Source of the DNA: Candidatus Omnitrophota bacterium
Lineage (GTDB): Bacteria; Omnitrophota; Gorgyraeia; B26-G9
Assembly: GCA_028718845.1 (NCBI GenBank)
Contig: JAQULA010000107.1
Coordinates: forward strand, 1 to 6,159
Reading direction: 5' to 3'
DNA length: 6,159 nucleotides
A program made the translations under genes and the position numbers. Under the pieces are notes generated by a model. That model was not told the origin of the DNA. It worked only from the letters and a program-made list of their open reading frames with translations, and ran no database searches. The number at the start of each line of letters is the position of its first letter. Position 1 is the first letter of the stretch. Shown here in pieces: positions 5,098-6,159 of the stretch.

Positions 5098-5554
5098 CAA
5101 TTTACGATCCCCCAGAGGATCGCGCAAAAAGAAACGGTTTGTCGGACGCGGATCCGGCTCCGGCAGCGGAAAAACCGCCGGCCGCGGCAGCAAAGGCCAG
5201 CTTTCCCGTTCCGGAAAAACAAAACGCCCGGGATTCGAAGGCGGACAGATGCCGTTGATCCGGAGAATTCCGAAACGCGGTTTTACCAGTAAGTTCAAGC
5301 AGGAATATCAGCTGGTAAGCCTGTGCGACCTGGAACGCTGTCAGGATAAGGTGGTGGTGAGCCCGAAAGAATTTCTGGAACTGGGATTCATCAAAAAACC
5401 GCATCTGCCGGTAAAAATTCTCGGTAACGGCACGCTGACCAAAAAACTGACGGTGAAAGCGAATAAATTTTCCGGCGCGGCCGCTAAAGCGATCGAGGCA
5501 CTGGGCGGAAAAGTGGAAGTTATACCGGCCAAGACAACCGAACGTAAGGAATAA
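5084..5554 (+). CDS. rplO: Large-subunit ribosomal protein L15
   Basis: From ATG 5084 the product is 156 residues (144 in E. coli). It begins MLKLNNLRSPRGSRKKKR, followed by the glycine-rich GRGSGSGSGKTAGRGSKGQ (21-39), the typical extended rRNA-binding arm. FEGGQMPLIRRIPKRGF lies at 51-67, and the C-terminal globular domain carries VKILGNGTLTKKLTVKA at 110-126 and AAKAIEALGGKVEVI at 133-147. L15 is an internal 50S assembly protein. The frame is open back to an ATG at 5030, which would add 18 very basic residues, but the family N-terminus and the lack of a ribosome binding site there favour 5084. The start lies within rpsE (14-nt overlap) with only a distant GAGG at 5068-5071, so coupling to S5 translation is likely. 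Confidence 0.97.
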   Translation: MLKLNNLRSPRGSRKKKRFVGRGSGSGSGKTAGRGSKGQLSRSGKTKRPGFEGGQMPLIRRIPKRGFTSKFKQEYQLVSLCDLERCQDKVVVSPKEFLELGFIKKPHLPVKILGNGTLTKKLTVKANKFSGAAAKAIEALGGKVEVIPAKTTERKE

Positions 5555-5562
5555 GGATTGTA

Positions 5563-6159
5563 ATGCTCAGAACGCTTAAGGCACTGTTAAATTCTTTTAA
5601 GATACCGGATTTGCGTCAGCGGATTGTGTTTACGCTGGGTTTGATCGCGGTATACCGCTTAGGGTGTTATATTCCGATACCCGGGATCAACAGCCAGGCA
5701 TTGGCCCAGTTTTTTGCCAATGTGACGGCAAAACAGGGCGGATCGCTGTTTGATATCATGGATTTATTTACCGGCAAGGCCTTGAGCCAGATGACTATTT
5801 TTGCTTTGGGGATCATGCCGTATATTTCCAGTTCGATCATTATGCAGTTATTGACCGTGGTTATCCCCCAGCTGGAAAAACTGGCTAAAGAAGGCGGGGA
5901 TTACGGCCGGAAAAAAATCACCCAGTATACCCGTTATGGGACCGTATTCCTGGCGCTGTTCCAATCGTTTATCATCAGCGTTTACCTGGAAGACCCGGCG
6001 CATTTCATGGGTTCGGCGATTGTCGAACACGGCGGTTGGGGATTCCGGCTGCTGACCATGATCACCCTGACCTCGGGCACGGCGTTTATAATGTGGCTGG
6101 GCGAACAGATAACCGAACGCGGTATCGGCAACGGTATGTCGATCCTGATTACGGTCGGG
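5563..6159 (+). CDS. secY: Protein translocase subunit SecY (partial, 3' end outside window)
   Basis: The frame is open for 199 codons up to the window edge, a little under half of a usual SecY (about 430-450). It starts MLRTLKALLNSFKIPDLRQR, then a first membrane segment at about 21-38 ending in the conserved YRLGCYIPIPGI. The periplasmic plug region follows with SLFDIMDLFTGKALSQMTIF. The first family signature, FALGIMPYISSSIIMQLL, is at 80-97 (membrane segment 2). Further hydrophobic stretches lie at about 125-141 and 162-180, followed by the second signature GEQITERGIGNGMSILI at 180-196. SecY is the inner-membrane channel for exported and membrane proteins, working with SecE, SecG, SecA and ribosomes. 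AAGGA at 5553-5557, overlapping the rplO stop, lies 5 nt before the ATG. Its place after rplO is canonical. Confidence 0.98.
   Translation, partial: MLRTLKALLNSFKIPDLRQRIVFTLGLIAVYRLGCYIPIPGINSQALAQFFANVTAKQGGSLFDIMDLFTGKALSQMTIFALGIMPYISSSIIMQLLTVVIPQLEKLAKEGGDYGRKKITQYTRYGTVFLALFQSFIISVYLEDPAHFMGSAIVEHGGWGFRLLTMITLTSGTAFIMWLGEQITERGIGNGMSILITVG

Noticed and set aside
1..6159. Mobile elements, CRISPR arrays, tRNA or rRNA genes, riboswitches, or a new accessory system
   Set aside because: Practically all bases are accounted for by conserved ribosomal protein genes and secY; no gap exceeds 45 nt and no repeats or foreign genes are visible.

Overview
This window is a continuous, single-strand stretch of the bacterial S10-spc ribosomal protein operon. 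Every gene is on the + strand. In order they are: the tail of a probable rplV (L22), then rpsC (S3), rplP (L16), rpmC (L29), rpsQ (S17), rplN (L14), rplX (L24), rplE (L5), rpsN (zinc-type S14), rpsH (S8), rplF (L6), rplR (L18), rpsE (S5), rplO (L15), and the first 199 codons of secY, which runs off the right edge. All genes are bacterial-type, intact apart from the two cut by the edges, and in the classical order.

Layout. Positions 1-1689 hold the end of the S10-like cluster (rplV tail, rpsC, rplP, rpmC, rpsQ). Positions 1696-5554 hold the spc-like cluster (rplN to rplO). secY starts at 5563. Spacing is very tight: the largest gap is 45 nt (rpsN to rpsH), and the rplV/rpsC (11 nt), rpsC/rplP (1 nt) and rpsE/rplO (14 nt) junctions overlap. 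I see no convincing promoter or intrinsic terminator, so the window is best read as the interior of one polycistronic transcript with translational coupling. The genes work together to build the ribosome: S3, S5, S8, S14 and S17 go to the small subunit, and L5, L6, L14, L15, L16, L18, L22, L24 and L29 to the large. The co-transcribed secY encodes the core of the membrane channel that receives exported nascent proteins.

The main departure from the textbook operon is that rpmD (L30), normally between rpsE and rplO, is missing: rpsE overlaps rplO directly. Non-ATG starts are used for rpsC (GTG) and rpsE (TTG). S14 and L24 both keep four-cysteine zinc-ribbon motifs. S5 carries an Ala/Glu-rich C-terminal tail.

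Organism. It is a bacterium with moderate base composition and good Shine-Dalgarno sites. Lack of rpmD next to otherwise canonical spc genes, plus the general look of S3 and SecY, would fit the Planctomycetes-Verrucomicrobia-Chlamydiae neighbourhood or a related candidate phylum such as Omnitrophota. That is a weak inference made from memory of family sequences, not a computed placement. I found no novel system here. It is a conserved housekeeping region, and the findings are modest variations on it.
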